Shown: positions 1 to 8,938, counted from the first letter of the stretch. The stretch: 64,000 nucleotides of DNA from Treponema sp. C6A8 (GCF_000619925.1 NZ_JHVB01000001.1:372001-436000); one strand, 5' to 3'. The notes: generated by a model from the letters alone, not told the origin. Made by a program: numbers and translations.

Positions 1-567
1 ATAGTAAGAAAGAGTTCCTGCAGGGGAATAGAATACGATTGTTTTTTCCGAATCTGAAGTATTAATATAGTTTACAATACTTGTGTTTGCCTTAATTTTA
101 TCAATAATAGTCCAGCTGGCAGTTCGGATGAAAATTGCTCCGTCTACAGTTGCTGTTCCAATAATCAAATAATTACCCTTTGAAGAAAATTTGAGGGAAG
201 TAATGGAATCTGTGAAATTTTTCTGATATTTTCTTGATAAAGTTTTCCAGTCCCAGACACTTACCTTGTTTACAGAACCTCCGTCAGTTTCATAAACTGC
301 AATATCGTTTCCGTTTGGAGAAACAGCAATAAGTTTAATACCAACATCACTGATCTGATAGTGTTCTCCATGATTATCTTCGCCCCAGCGGATTAAAAAA
401 CCGTCCTCTCCTGAAGTAAAATATGCCGTATCCCAGCCGCTTGTGTTTTGAACAGGCTGAATATTTGTAACCTGATCCTGATGGGACTGGCTTGAATTAT
501 GAGACTGTGAAAATCCATTTGTAAAAGTAAATGTCAGGGCAGTAATAGCAATTAGAAACTTTTTCAT
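1..567 (-). CDS. WD40-like repeat protein, N-terminal part (truncated by window edge)
   Basis: An open frame read on the minus strand begins at the ATG ending at 567 and runs off the window edge, giving 189 residues. It opens with a lysine-containing hydrophobic signal peptide of about 20 residues (MKKFLIAITALTFTFTNGF), so the protein is exported. The rest shows WD40/beta-propeller style blades: a GEDGFLIRW segment, then AVSPNGNDIAVYE, VSVWDWKT and LKFSSKGNYLIIG, each with the small-residue/SxxGN/xWD pattern. It starts 8 nt after the rseP stop, so it probably sits at the end of the rpsB-rseP operon. The rest of the gene and its partner are outside the window, so no specific function can be given. 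Confidence 0.8.
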   Translation of the reverse strand, partial: MKKFLIAITALTFTFTNGFSQSHNSSQSHQDQVTNIQPVQNTSGWDTAYFTSGEDGFLIRWGEDNHGEHYQISDVGIKLIAVSPNGNDIAVYETDGGSVNKVSVWDWKTLSRKYQKNFTDSITSLKFSSKGNYLIIGTATVDGAIFIRTASWTIIDKIKANTSIVNYINTSDSEKTIVFYSPAGTLSYY

Positions 568-575
568 CTTTTCCT

Positions 576-1691
576 CTATTTTTTTGCTGTAAAATAAGAA
601 ATATCTCCTGTGAGTCCAACAAGAAATATTAAAACTATAAATACAATTCCCACTACTTGAATATAGTATTGGATTTTTGGCTTTATTTTGCGATGTGTAA
701 TAAATTCAATTAAAGCAATAAGTATGAGTCCGCCGTCCAGAACTGGAATAGGAAGCAGGTTCATAATGAATAGTGAAATACTTATGATGGCTAAAAGACT
801 TAATGTGCTGATAATTCCAGTTTTAGCACCTTCTGAAAAACCGTCTTTTATGGTTGAACCAAGCATGTCAGTAACGCGGGCAGGGCCGCTTACCGCATTG
901 CGGACTTCAATTCCCATAAAAAGAACCCTTAAGCTTTTTAAAGTCAGCCCTACGGCAGAAAATGCCTCTTTACAGCCTGCAATTAAAGCTCCAGGAATAT
1001 TGTATTCAGGTGTCTGTACTTCTATGATATTTTTGGAATCTGCAACAACTCCGATTTTTCCGGTTCCAGTTTTTTTGTCCAAATCTGAATGAACCGTAAA
1101 TGCAAGAATTGTACCGTCGCGGTCAACTTCAATATTTAAGTCTTCATCCGGGCGGGATGAAATTTCTAACAGTAAATCATTAAAATTTTCTGTCTTTTTT
1201 CCTGCAACAGAAATGATTTTGTCCCCTGTCAATAAACCTGCTTCTTTTGCTGCAGAATGCATTTCTGGATAAATTTCTGATGCAATAGTAATTTTGTTTG
1301 AATATGTGTAGTATTTATATCCGATTCCTGCAATTACGCTAAATGCGATTATGGCAAATAAAAAATTAAAGAAAGGTCCTGCAAAGCCAATCAAGGCTCT
1401 TTTTACAGGATGAACTCCGTAAAGTGAGTCAGCTTCTGCTTCAATCTGAGTAAGGTTTTCATCAATTGCCTTCTGAAAATCTTTTTCACCCTTCATGCCG
1501 CAATAGCCGCCAAGTGGAAAAAGTGAGATTCTGTAATCCGTGCCGTGAAACTTTTTATGCAGCAATACAGGTCCAAATCCAACAGAAAAACTTTCAACCT
1601 TTACGCCGAATAATTTTGCCGCAATAAAATGCCCGAACTCATGGAAGATGATTAAAAATATAAGGCAAAGGAGTCCCAAAATCCACTTCAT
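576..1691 (-). CDS. rseP: RseP-type site-2 intramembrane zinc metalloprotease
   Basis: Membrane-embedded protease of the S2P family, which cleaves transmembrane segments of anti-sigma factors and signal-peptide remnants. The first transmembrane helix carries the zinc motif HEFGH (H17, E18, H21). The other zinc-binding motif LDGG follows NLLPIP near residue 320. A PDZ domain lies between (about residues 140-215, with the GLLTGDKIISVAGKK stretch). At 371 residues it is shorter than the E. coli two-PDZ form and fits the one-PDZ form. The ATG at 1691 abuts the dxr stop at 1692, so the genes are translationally linked. This is the conserved treponemal order dxr-rseP. Confidence 0.95.
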   Translation of the reverse strand: MKWILGLLCLIFLIIFHEFGHFIAAKLFGVKVESFSVGFGPVLLHKKFHGTDYRISLFPLGGYCGMKGEKDFQKAIDENLTQIEAEADSLYGVHPVKRALIGFAGPFFNFLFAIIAFSVIAGIGYKYYTYSNKITIASEIYPEMHSAAKEAGLLTGDKIISVAGKKTENFNDLLLEISSRPDEDLNIEVDRDGTILAFTVHSDLDKKTGTGKIGVVADSKNIIEVQTPEYNIPGALIAGCKEAFSAVGLTLKSLRVLFMGIEVRNAVSGPARVTDMLGSTIKDGFSEGAKTGIISTLSLLAIISISLFIMNLLPIPVLDGGLILIALIEFITHRKIKPKIQYYIQVVGIVFIVLIFLVGLTGDISYFTAKK

Positions 1692-2798
1692 TTACAGGCT
1701 TTCCTTTAAAAGTTCTTTTGCAAGGCTGCGGGCTTTAGTGTCTGTTTCGAATACAGCATCAAAAGTTTCTGGCGCATGAGTAAAATCCTTATCCAAAACG
1801 GCGCGTACGGTCTTTGCAATATCAAGATATCCGATTTTCTGTTCCAGAAAGGCTCCTACTGCAACTTCGTTTGCTGCATTAAAAGCAATCGTGTATCCAA
1901 GTCCCTTTCTTACACATTCAAAAGCATAATCAAGAAGAGGGAATACTTCTGTACTAGGTCTGAAGAAGGTCATTGTCTTATCAAAAAGACTGAATGGTTC
2001 AAGATATGTTTCCTTATTTTCAGGGTAGGTAAGGGCACCAAAAATAGGATGCTTCATATCAGGATCACTTATCTGGGCATAAAGCATTCCGTCTTTTGTC
2101 TGTACTAAAGAATGAATAAGACTCTGAGGATGAACTACAACCTGAATTTCATCTGCCTTTGCATCAAAAAGATATGCTGCTTCAATTACTTCAAGTCCCT
2201 TGTTTGCAAGAGTAGAAGAATCAATGGTAATCTTTTTTCCCATTTTCCAGGTCGGATGATTTAAGGCCTGCTCAAGAGTAACGTTTTTCAGCTGTTCGGC
2301 AGTATATTCGCGGAAAGGACCGCCGCTTGCAGTGATTACAATTTTTGCAATATTTTTCCGTCCGCACTGATTTACAAGATTAAAAATAGCCGAATGTTCT
2401 GAATCAACAGGAAGAAGTTTTGCCCCTGTTTTTGCTGAAAGCGCCTTGATTAAAGGGCCTGCCATTACAATTGTTTCTTTATTTGCAAGGGCCAGGTCTA
2501 TTTTATTTTCAAGAACTATTTTACTTGGAAGAAGTCCAGATGCACCTGCAATGCCGTTTACAACAATATCAGGCTTTGATTGTTCAATAAGCTTTTGAAA
2601 TACAGCTTCAGAATTATCTTCACATGTAAGAAGGGTCGGGCAATTATATTTTGAACCTAAAGCTTTGAGTTTTTCTTTACTTGATGCAGAATGAGCTTGT
2701 AATCCACAGATCTGAAAATCCTGCGGCATATTTTCTGCAATTTTAATTGCATTTGTTCCGATTGAGCCTGTAGAGCCTAATACTAATACCTTTTTCAT
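1692..2798 (-). CDS. dxr: 1-deoxy-D-xylulose 5-phosphate reductoisomerase
   Basis: Cytoplasmic NADPH enzyme converting DXP to 2-C-methyl-D-erythritol 4-phosphate in the MEP isoprenoid pathway. The N-terminal Rossmann motif LGSTGSIGTNA is present, followed by the metal and substrate-binding segments VDSEHSAIF, ASGGPFRE and NHPTWKMGKKITIDS typical of Dxr, and the C-terminal NAANEVAV motif. The length of 368 residues is slightly short of the usual 380-400. It overlaps cdsA by 4 nt. Its product feeds undecaprenyl diphosphate synthesis by uppS two genes upstream. Confidence 0.96.
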   Translation of the reverse strand: MKKVLVLGSTGSIGTNAIKIAENMPQDFQICGLQAHSASSKEKLKALGSKYNCPTLLTCEDNSEAVFQKLIEQSKPDIVVNGIAGASGLLPSKIVLENKIDLALANKETIVMAGPLIKALSAKTGAKLLPVDSEHSAIFNLVNQCGRKNIAKIVITASGGPFREYTAEQLKNVTLEQALNHPTWKMGKKITIDSSTLANKGLEVIEAAYLFDAKADEIQVVVHPQSLIHSLVQTKDGMLYAQISDPDMKHPIFGALTYPENKETYLEPFSLFDKTMTFFRPSTEVFPLLDYAFECVRKGLGYTIAFNAANEVAVGAFLEQKIGYLDIAKTVRAVLDKDFTHAPETFDAVFETDTKARSLAKELLKESL

Positions 2799-3634
2799 TT
2801 GAATAAGAATTGAACTGCAATATAGAAAACTGGTGCAGCTGCAAGAAGTGAGTCGATGGAATCTAGTACGCCACCGCGGCCTGGAATTAAGGTTCCACTG
2901 TCTTTGCAGTCCAAACTTCTCTTAATTACAGATTCAACTAAATCTCCTATAATTGCACTCAATGATGTTATGAGAGAAATAATTATCAGATTTGCATATG
3001 AAAGGAAAAATACATCAGGGAATATAAGCTTTACAACTATTGCGCTGGCAATTGATGCTGCAATTCCTCCAATAAATCCAACAAGGCTTTTGTTAGGACT
3101 TGCTGCTAAAACGCCCCGTGTTGATTTTCCAAAAAGCACGCCAAAGAACCATGCTCCTGAATCGCACATAAAAACAATAATTAAAAAGAGAGTAAGCATA
3201 AATGAAGGTTCATTTAATGTCGTAATTCTTGAGATAAAAGTGATGAAAAATCCGCAGTAAAGAATTATAAATGCAGAGTTTGTAAATTTTTCGAAAGATG
3301 CTTCAAAGGATTTTGCCTGTAAAGCTTCAAAACCCAAAAGAATCAGGATTTCAAAAATATATGCCCAGAAAATAATTTCAAGATTTAGTTTTGTTAAAAT
3401 TGCCAGATAGCAGATTTCCTGCAATAAACCGATACAGATAAGGACTAGGCTTCTTCTAAAAAGAGGCTTACCTTTTTCTGATGCCATTGTATAAAATTCA
3501 TGTCCTGCAAGAACAGAAAAAATCGCAATTAATAACTGAATTACAAAGTGATTTAAATATGAAAAAGAAACTAAAAAAAGAATAAGAGGAACGCCAATAA
3601 AAAATACACACAATCTCTTAATTACTTTATTCAT
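2795..3634 (-). CDS. cdsA: Phosphatidate cytidylyltransferase (CDP-diglyceride synthase)
   Basis: Integral membrane enzyme making CDP-diacylglycerol from phosphatidate and CTP for phospholipid synthesis. It has about eight hydrophobic segments and the C-terminal family signature around SVIKRSLDCKDSGTLIPGRGG-like residues (K-R, K-D, P-x-R-G-G, then LDSIDSL). The histidine usually found in the PGHGG part is arginine here. Length 279 aa fits. It overlaps both neighbours by 4 nt (uppS upstream, dxr downstream), so it is translationally coupled. Confidence 0.93.
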   Translation of the reverse strand: MNKVIKRLCVFFIGVPLILFLVSFSYLNHFVIQLLIAIFSVLAGHEFYTMASEKGKPLFRRSLVLICIGLLQEICYLAILTKLNLEIIFWAYIFEILILLGFEALQAKSFEASFEKFTNSAFIILYCGFFITFISRITTLNEPSFMLTLFLIIVFMCDSGAWFFGVLFGKSTRGVLAASPNKSLVGFIGGIAASIASAIVVKLIFPDVFFLSYANLIIISLITSLSAIIGDLVESVIKRSLDCKDSGTLIPGRGGVLDSIDSLLAAAPVFYIAVQFLFK

Positions 3635-4344
3635 TTTTTAGCTTTCTCCGCACCAAATCGTCTTTCTCGCGTTGTAAATGATTCAATATGACTGATAAAC
3701 TCTTCGTTCGAATAATCTGGCCAAAGTGTATCTGTGAATATCATTTCAGCATATGCAACATGCCAGAGTAAAAAATTACTTAATCTAAGATCACCGCCAG
3801 TTCTGATAAGCAAATCTACATCAGAACATTCAGGCATATCTAAATATTTTGAAAAATCAGCTTCATTAAGACTATTAAAATCTACGCCCTGTGATAAGGC
3901 ATTTTTTACACCACGTAAAATTTCATCTCTTCCGCCATAATTAATAGCAAGATTTAATTTTATTTTAGTGAAATCCTTAGTATCTTCCATACATTCTTTT
4001 AAATCTTTCTGAATGTTTTTAGGAAGGGCAGACATATCTCCGATGTGATTGATTCTGATTTTATTATCTTTATAGAACTGAAGTTCACCCTTAAGGTGAG
4101 TATGAATAAGATTCATCAAAAAGCCGACTTCCTGTTCAGCGCGTTTCCAGTTTTCTGTAGAAAAAACATAAAGGGTCAAGCTTTCAATTCCTAAGTCTGC
4201 CGCAGCCTTTACAATGCGTTTTGCAGTTTTAAGGCCTTCATTATGTCCGCTTGTACGAGGAAGTTTTCTTTGTGTTGCCCAGCGTCCGTTACCATCCATT
4301 GTGATGGCAACGTGCTTTGGCAATTTACTTGAATCAATAGTCAT
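3631..4344 (-). CDS. uppS: Isoprenyl transferase (undecaprenyl diphosphate synthase)
   Basis: Cis-prenyltransferase that condenses isopentenyl diphosphates on farnesyl diphosphate to give the lipid carrier for cell-wall synthesis. Motifs: MDGNGRWA near residue 17 with the catalytic Asp, SGHNEG, STENWKR, and the C-terminal DLLIRTGGDLRLSNF region followed by WPDY. The 237-residue length is normal. The ATG shares a base with the frr stop (4344), and the gene overlaps cdsA by 4 nt. Confidence 0.95.
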   Translation of the reverse strand: MTIDSSKLPKHVAITMDGNGRWATQRKLPRTSGHNEGLKTAKRIVKAAADLGIESLTLYVFSTENWKRAEQEVGFLMNLIHTHLKGELQFYKDNKIRINHIGDMSALPKNIQKDLKECMEDTKDFTKIKLNLAINYGGRDEILRGVKNALSQGVDFNSLNEADFSKYLDMPECSDVDLLIRTGGDLRLSNFLLWHVAYAEMIFTDTLWPDYSNEEFISHIESFTTRERRFGAEKAKK

Positions 4345-4886
4345 TAGTTAGCCAAAATGTCCTTTTCTTTAGCGTCGTAAATCTTATTGATTTCTTCAAT
4401 GTATTTATCTGTAAGCTTCTGAAGCTTGTCTGTTTCTGTTTTAAGTTCGTCTTCTGTAATTTCTCCACCTTTCTGCTGCTTTTTAAGAGCATCGTTTCCG
4501 TCACGGCGAAGGTTACGGATAGAAGTACGAGAGTTTTCTGCAACAGTTTTAGCCTGTTTTACAAGTTCCTTGCGGCGGTCAGCTGTAAGAGCCGGGATCT
4601 GAATACGGATAACTTTACCGTCGTTAGAAGGGTTCAAACCAAGATCACTTGCCTGAATTGCCTTTTCAATTTCCGAGATAAGAGACTTATCAAAAGGAGT
4701 AATGATTACTGAACGTGCTTCTGGAATTGCAATTGTTGCAACCTGGTTCAAAGGAGATTTTGTTCCGTAATAATCTACACGTACTTTGTCAAAAATGGCC
4801 GCACTTGCACGTCCAGTTCTGATTGTATTGAATGAATCTTTAAGAGATTCTACTGTTTTCTGCATTTTTGGTTCGATATCTGCCAT
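4344..4886 (-). CDS. frr: Ribosome recycling factor
   Basis: With EF-G, splits post-termination ribosomes. The protein of 180 residues starts MADIEPKMQKT and ends in the lysine-rich helical KIYDAKEKDILAN tail; the segments TGRASAAIFDKVRVDYYG and PLNQVATIAIPEARS are classical RRF. A longer reading from 4937 would add 17 residues, but the ATG at 4886 has an AAAGGA Shine-Dalgarno sequence about 9 nt upstream and starts where other RRFs start, so I chose it. It lies between tsf and uppS. Confidence 0.96.
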   Translation of the reverse strand: MADIEPKMQKTVESLKDSFNTIRTGRASAAIFDKVRVDYYGTKSPLNQVATIAIPEARSVIITPFDKSLISEIEKAIQASDLGLNPSNDGKVIRIQIPALTADRRKELVKQAKTVAENSRTSIRNLRRDGNDALKKQQKGGEITEDELKTETDKLQKLTDKYIEEINKIYDAKEKDILAN

Positions 4887-4913
4887 TTTAAGTTTTCCTT
4901 TGATTAAATTAAT

Positions 4914-4951
4914 TAAAAAGTTGTGACTCCCAGACATCTGAGAGTCACAAT
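4914..4951 (-). terminator. Hairpin with short U-tract between tsf and frr (possible attenuator)
   Basis: On the minus strand a perfect 9-bp stem (TTGTGACTC at 4921-4929 paired with GAGTCACAA at 4942-4950, 12-nt loop) is followed by CTTTTT. This is a weak intrinsic terminator shape inside the operon, just after tsf and before the frr ribosome-binding site. It may partly attenuate transcription or protect the tsf message end. Confidence 0.55.
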
Positions 4952-4956
4952 ATTAT

Positions 4957-5790
4957 TTACTTTCCAAGAACGTACAATTTAGCTGTTGCAAAGCTCAAAG
5001 AAGCTCCTACAGCTTTACCTGTTTCTGCGAGTTTAGCAGATACAGATTTTTTGTCATCCTTTACGAACATCTGATCTTCAAAACAGATTTCTGCAAGGTG
5101 CTTGTTAACTTTACCCTGAAGAATACCGTCTTTAACGTTCTGTGGTTTTGAAGCCATTTTTTCGTCCTGATCCATCTGAGCCTGGAAGATTTCTTTCTGC
5201 TCGTTGATGTAAGACTCTGGAACGTCTTTCTTTGTAAGATAAGATGGTGTGAATGCTGCAATGTGGAGACAGCAGTCTTTTGCAAATGTTTTAACGTCAT
5301 CGGCATTTGAACCGTTTACTACTACAACGGCACCAGTTTTGTTGTCTGAGTGTACGTAGTAAGCACCTGCTGCATTTGCAGGAACGTCAATAACTTCTAC
5401 TTTAGAAACTGACATGTTTTCGCGGAACTTTGTAGCAACTTCTGTAAGAAGATCTTTGTGTTCCTGTGTAACTTCTGTGTAACCTTTAGAAACTGTAAGG
5501 TCAAGAAGTTTTTCACCCATAGCAACAAATTCAGCGTTGTTAGCAACGAAGTCTGTTTCACTTGTCATTTCAACAACGTAGATTTTGTCTGCTGTCTGGC
5601 GCATAAACAAACGACCTTCAGAAGTAGCGCGTTCTGCACGTTTTGCTACTGCTGCAAGTCCTTTTTCTTTCAATAATTTTTCTGCTGCGTCAGCATCACC
5701 GTTACATTCTGTGAGTGCTTTTTTACACTCCATCATTCCGGCACCTGTTCTGTCGCGCAAAGCTTTTACGTCTGCTGCTGTAACTGCCAT
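4957..5790 (-). CDS. tsf: Elongation factor Ts
   Basis: Guanine-nucleotide exchange factor for EF-Tu. The N-terminal UBA-like domain has the signature VKALRDRTGAGMMECKKAL, followed by the core with MTSETDFVANN (TDFVA contacts EF-Tu) and the C-terminal dimerisation domain. The length of 277 residues matches the bacterial form. It starts just after the rpsB stop (gap of 3 nt), in the usual rpsB-tsf order. Confidence 0.97.
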   Translation of the reverse strand: MAVTAADVKALRDRTGAGMMECKKALTECNGDADAAEKLLKEKGLAAVAKRAERATSEGRLFMRQTADKIYVVEMTSETDFVANNAEFVAMGEKLLDLTVSKGYTEVTQEHKDLLTEVATKFRENMSVSKVEVIDVPANAAGAYYVHSDNKTGAVVVVNGSNADDVKTFAKDCCLHIAAFTPSYLTKKDVPESYINEQKEIFQAQMDQDEKMASKPQNVKDGILQGKVNKHLAEICFEDQMFVKDDKKSVSAKLAETGKAVGASLSFATAKLYVLGK

Positions 5791-5793
5791 TTT

Positions 5794-6660
5794 TTAGTCC
5801 TTATAAATTTTGTCTTCGTCGATGAGGCTGTCTTTTTCGTCAGCTTCAATATCTTCTTCTTTCTGCTCTGTTGGCTGATAGTTAGAATAATCTACGATTT
5901 CTTCGTCTTCATCCTTCTTTGCAGCATCTGTAACGATTTCTTCGTCATCGTTAAGGTTTTCAAGAATCTTAAGTCCAGCTTCGTTGTCTGATTCAATTAC
6001 TGCGTTAGCAATGATTGAAGTGAACAATGTGATAGCGCGGATAGCGTCATCGTTACCAGGAATAGGGAAGTCGATTCCTTCTGGGTTACAGTTTGTATCA
6101 ACAACAGCGATGATTGGGATACCCATTCTGCGTGCTTCTGCAACTGCAATCTGTTCTTTGTGTGTATCGATTACAAAAAGAGCACCTGGAAGTTCTTTCA
6201 TTTCTTTAATACCACCAAGGTTCTTTTCGAGTTTAGCCTTTTCCTTCTGGAGAGAAGCTACTTCTTTCTTTGTAAGGTTTTCGAATGTGCCGTCAATTTC
6301 CATCTTTTCGATTTTCTTGAGGCGCTGAAGTGATTTTTTGATTGTAGAGAAGTTTGTAAGCATACCACCAAGCCAGCGGTTGTTTACATAGAACATGCCG
6401 CATCGTTCTGCTTCTTTCTGAACTGCCTGCTGAGCCTGTTTTTTAGTTCCGACGAACAGGATAGATTTTCCTGCAGCTGTTACTTTACGAACTTCGTCGT
6501 ATCCGTCTTTAATTGCAGCGATTGTTTTCTGCAAATCGATGATGTGGATTCCATTGCGTTCTGCGAAGATGTACTTCTTCATACGTGGATCCCAGCGTTT
6601 TACCTGATGTCCGAAGTGAACTCCAGATTCCAACAGGTTTTTCATTGTTACTACTGCCAT
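5794..6660 (-). CDS. rpsB: 30S ribosomal protein S2
   Basis: Small-subunit ribosomal protein. The N-terminus [18 protein letters not shown] and the segments [31 protein letters not shown] and [13 protein letters not shown] are diagnostic. The last ~55 residues are very acidic (runs of D/E), an extension beyond the ~230-residue core. First gene of the translation/lipid operon. The 214-nt upstream leader is rich in hairpins (see 6661-6874). Confidence 0.97.
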   Translation of the reverse strand: MAVVTMKNLLESGVHFGHQVKRWDPRMKKYIFAERNGIHIIDLQKTIAAIKDGYDEVRKVTAAGKSILFVGTKKQAQQAVQKEAERCGMFYVNNRWLGGMLTNFSTIKKSLQRLKKIEKMEIDGTFENLTKKEVASLQKEKAKLEKNLGGIKEMKELPGALFVIDTHKEQIAVAEARRMGIPIIAVVDTNCNPEGIDFPIPGNDDAIRAITLFTSIIANAVIESDNEAGLKILENLNDDEEIVTDAAKKDEDEEIVDYSNYQPTEQKEEDIEADEKDSLIDEDKIYKD

Positions 6661-6874
6661 GAGTAACGCTCCTTCACGGGGGATGATTTCTTTGTCGATT
6701 TTGTTACGGCAAAATCCCCACCAAACTCTGTTTCTCGATGCTCAACACCTTTCGGTTTGAGTACGGAAGATTGTGATAAACTTCTGTTTATCACAACTCG
6801 TGCGTTTGTCAAGGTTTTAAGCGTAAGCGTGCCTTGACGAATGCGTATAATATCGGTTCAACGAACCTATCAGT
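6661..6874 (-). promoter_or_regulatory. Structured 5' leader of rpsB
   Basis: The spacer between maf and rpsB holds three hairpins read in the mRNA direction. One is GTCAAGG/CCTTGAC at 6808-6814 and 6832-6838. A perfect 11-bp stem lies at 6771-6781 and 6786-6796 with loop AGAA on the mRNA strand. The third is a bulged stem at about 6741-6761 closed by a GAAA (GNRA) tetraloop. None has a U-tract. Ribosomal protein leaders, including that of S2 in other bacteria, commonly bind their product for autoregulation; whether this one does is inference. Confidence 0.45.
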
Positions 6875-7465
6875 CTACTCTAAAAGCGAATATCCTTGTT
6901 CTTTTAATATATCGTAAAGTTCAAAAATAGGCAATCCTATTACGTTGCTGTATGAACCTTCGATTTTCTTGATAAAGATAGATGCAAGACTCTGGATTCT
7001 ATATCCGCCTGCAGCTCCGTGCCACTCACCGGTATCAACATACCATTGAATCTCTTCGTCGCTCATCGCATTGAATGTAACTTTAGTCTTGCAGATTCTT
7101 GTAGTGATGTTTTTTGTGCGTCCGTTATAAAGGGCCAGGGCTGTTATTGTAGTATGTGTGTTATCCTGAAAAAGTTTAAGGAACTCAATAGCCTGTTCAA
7201 CGCTCTGAGGTTTTCCAAAAATTTTACCGTTCTGAGTTACGATTGTGTCTGCTCCCAATACCCATGGAATTTCCTGTTTTGGAGGAAGTGCGTGAATTAC
7301 TTCAGTAATTTTCTGTCTTGCCAAAAGTTCTGGTACCTGTTCAGTATCAATTGCAGAAAGTACTGTTTCATCAATGTTTGGAATTATTACCCTGAAAGGA
7401 ATCTTAAGCATCTTAAGAATTTCCTGTCTTCTTGGAGATGAAGAAGCTAAAATAATTGGTTCCAT
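6875..7465 (-). CDS. maf: Maf-family nucleoside triphosphate pyrophosphatase
   Basis: House-cleaning enzyme that hydrolyses dTTP/UTP or modified NTPs to monophosphates. Signature motifs: ILASSSPRRQEIL at the N-terminus, the NIDE segment, and GADTIV in the centre with the catalytic Asp; KPQSVEQAIEFL and the YRIQSLASIFI segment near the end complete the fold. Length 196 aa is normal. An AAAGGA sequence lies 12 nt before the ATG. It appears to be its own transcription unit, upstream of rpsB. Confidence 0.93.
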   Translation of the reverse strand: MEPIILASSSPRRQEILKMLKIPFRVIIPNIDETVLSAIDTEQVPELLARQKITEVIHALPPKQEIPWVLGADTIVTQNGKIFGKPQSVEQAIEFLKLFQDNTHTTITALALYNGRTKNITTRICKTKVTFNAMSDEEIQWYVDTGEWHGAAGGYRIQSLASIFIKKIEGSYSNVIGLPIFELYDILKEQGYSLLE

Positions 7466-7508
7466 ACTTTTTTATTTCCTTTATTACTTTTTAATTAATT
7501 ATAAGTAT

Positions 7509-7540
7509 AAAAAAAACGCTGTCAATGCGATGACAGCGTT
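7509..7540 (-). terminator. Intrinsic terminator of the HEAT-repeat gene
   Basis: On the minus strand, directly after the stop at 7563, a perfect 10-bp stem (7515-7524 with 7531-7540, 6-nt loop) is followed by an uninterrupted run of U (7509-7514 plus the stem end). Classical rho-independent terminator. Confidence 0.92.
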
Positions 7541-7562
7541 CTGTTTCCTATTAAATCTTCAA

Positions 7563-8294
7563 TTAGTTAGATTTATTTTCTGAATCGTCTTTCTTGCTGC
7601 TATCTTTATCTTTTTTACTTTCCTGAGAAAGTTTCTTAAGAAGCTTGTATGCCTTCTGACGAACTGGAGTTACATAATGATAATCTGTAGAAATACGGGC
7701 TACTGAATCAATCATAGATTTTTTGTTTTCTGTTGTTTCTGCAAGTGCCTCGTAAGCATTCAAAACCTCCATAGCAAGAGAACTTGTAGGATTCAAGGTT
7801 TGATTCTTGCGGTTAGCAAAAGCAATTGCTTCTACTGTTTCATCATTATTATTAATTCCAATTTTACCAAGTGACTGAACGGCAGCTGCCATTACCATTG
7901 GTTCATTGTCATTAAGCGCGATATTAATCAAAGTATTCTTTGAGTGTTCTGAAGGAACTTTAGCAAGTAAAAGGCAGGCTTCCCGGCGAACAGAAGAGAA
8001 GTTATTTGTAAGACGTCCGTTTGTTCTTGACTGAGTATTGATACCTTCACCAGCAAGATGATCAAGAGCTGCAATTACAGCAGGAGAAGTGTTACCTCCC
8101 TCGATAGCGCTTTCCAGATATTGAAGAGCAACTAATTTATTTTCAAAATCATCTGATTCTGCAAGGGTTGTAATAATATCTCCGTCAACATCAGTCAAAT
8201 ATTCATTTTCAACAGATGTCTCATCCTGTGCATATGCAAAACTAAGAGCAGAAATCAATGCTATAGCTGCCAGAACTTTCTTAGAAAGCTTCAT
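7563..8294 (-). CDS. Exported HEAT-repeat protein
   Basis: A signal peptide (MKLSKKVLAAIALISALSFAYA, cut after AYA) is followed by helical HEAT-type repeats: paired helices with the pattern REACLLLAKVPSEHS, NEPMVMAAAVQSLGKIG and RQKAYKLLKKLSQ. The C-terminus is lysine/serine/aspartate rich and likely disordered. A strong AGGAGG ribosome-binding site precedes the ATG and a TTGCCG-N17-TATAAT promoter lies upstream. Length 243 aa. Probably a periplasmic scaffold protein; no enzymatic motif is visible and the binding partner is unknown. Confidence 0.8.
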   Translation of the reverse strand: MKLSKKVLAAIALISALSFAYAQDETSVENEYLTDVDGDIITTLAESDDFENKLVALQYLESAIEGGNTSPAVIAALDHLAGEGINTQSRTNGRLTNNFSSVRREACLLLAKVPSEHSKNTLINIALNDNEPMVMAAAVQSLGKIGINNNDETVEAIAFANRKNQTLNPTSSLAMEVLNAYEALAETTENKKSMIDSVARISTDYHYVTPVRQKAYKLLKKLSQESKKDKDSSKKDDSENKSN

Positions 8295-8342
8295 TATTTT
8301 TCCTCCTGGAAAACTGTTTTATTCAAACATCTAATCATTAGA

Positions 8343-8371
8343 ATTATATAGTATATTTCAATTATCGGCAA
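8343..8371 (-). promoter_or_regulatory. Sigma70-type promoter of the HEAT-repeat gene
   Basis: Minus-strand TTGCCG (8366-8371), 17-nt spacer, TATAAT (8343-8348). This predicts a leader of about 40 nt that includes the AGGAGG site. Confidence 0.75.
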
Positions 8372-8379
8372 GTTTTCTT

Positions 8380-8931
8380 TTAAAGAGTAGGAATATTTAC
8401 CTTCCATTTGCCATCTTCACGAATAAAATTGTAGTAAACTACAGTTGAATTATTCGGAAGAACCTGAACAGCCTTTACTTCAGATTTATTGATGTAGCGG
8501 ATTTCATCTACCTTGCTTGCTTTGCGTGAAGGAATGAAAATGTATTTGAAATAATCTTCAAGTCCTTTAAGAACAATTGTCTTATCCGGCAGGCGTTTAT
8601 TTGCCTTTCTGATATTTACCGGGCTTGAGTAGTACTGAATTGAAGCGCGAGAAATATATGGAAGCCAGGCCTGATAATCCTGTTTATCCATAATCTTCTG
8701 AAGTTCTTTAATGATATTTATGATTTCAGTTTTATCTTGAATAAATTCTTCTTTCGATACCTCTGAAATTTGTCCGATAGAACGTTTATATTCTTCGTCA
8801 GACTGCTGCTTTTCGATTTTTGTTTCTGTTTTTTCAACAGGTTTCTCTGTCTGCTGAGGAACAGAACCGCAGGAAATCAAACCAAATAATGATGTAAAAA
8901 TAGTAAATGCAATAATGATAGTTCTTTTCAT
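8380..8931 (-). CDS. Small lipoprotein of unknown function (NTF2-like?)
   Basis: A 183-residue protein that starts MKRTIIIAFTIFTSLF and has the lipobox LISC, so it is a predicted lipoprotein with a lipidated cysteine near residue 22. After a Thr/Glu/Lys-rich linker come segments LQKIMDKQDYQAWLPYIS and a C-terminal EDGKWKVNIPTL strand, which recalls NTF2-like/SnoaL folds; this fold call is tentative. A longer reading up to 9186 is unlikely because it would cross the coaD gene and hide the signal peptide. There is no Shine-Dalgarno sequence, and the -10 box is 7 nt from the ATG. Confidence 0.75.
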   Translation of the reverse strand: MKRTIIIAFTIFTSLFGLISCGSVPQQTEKPVEKTETKIEKQQSDEEYKRSIGQISEVSKEEFIQDKTEIINIIKELQKIMDKQDYQAWLPYISRASIQYYSSPVNIRKANKRLPDKTIVLKGLEDYFKYIFIPSRKASKVDEIRYINKSEVKAVQVLPNNSTVVYYNFIREDGKWKVNIPTL

Positions 8932-8938
8932 ATCTTTA

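Noticed and set aside
4887..4937. 17-residue N-terminal extension of RRF
   Set aside because: The ATG at 4886 has an AAAGGA ribosome-binding site and matches other RRF starts.
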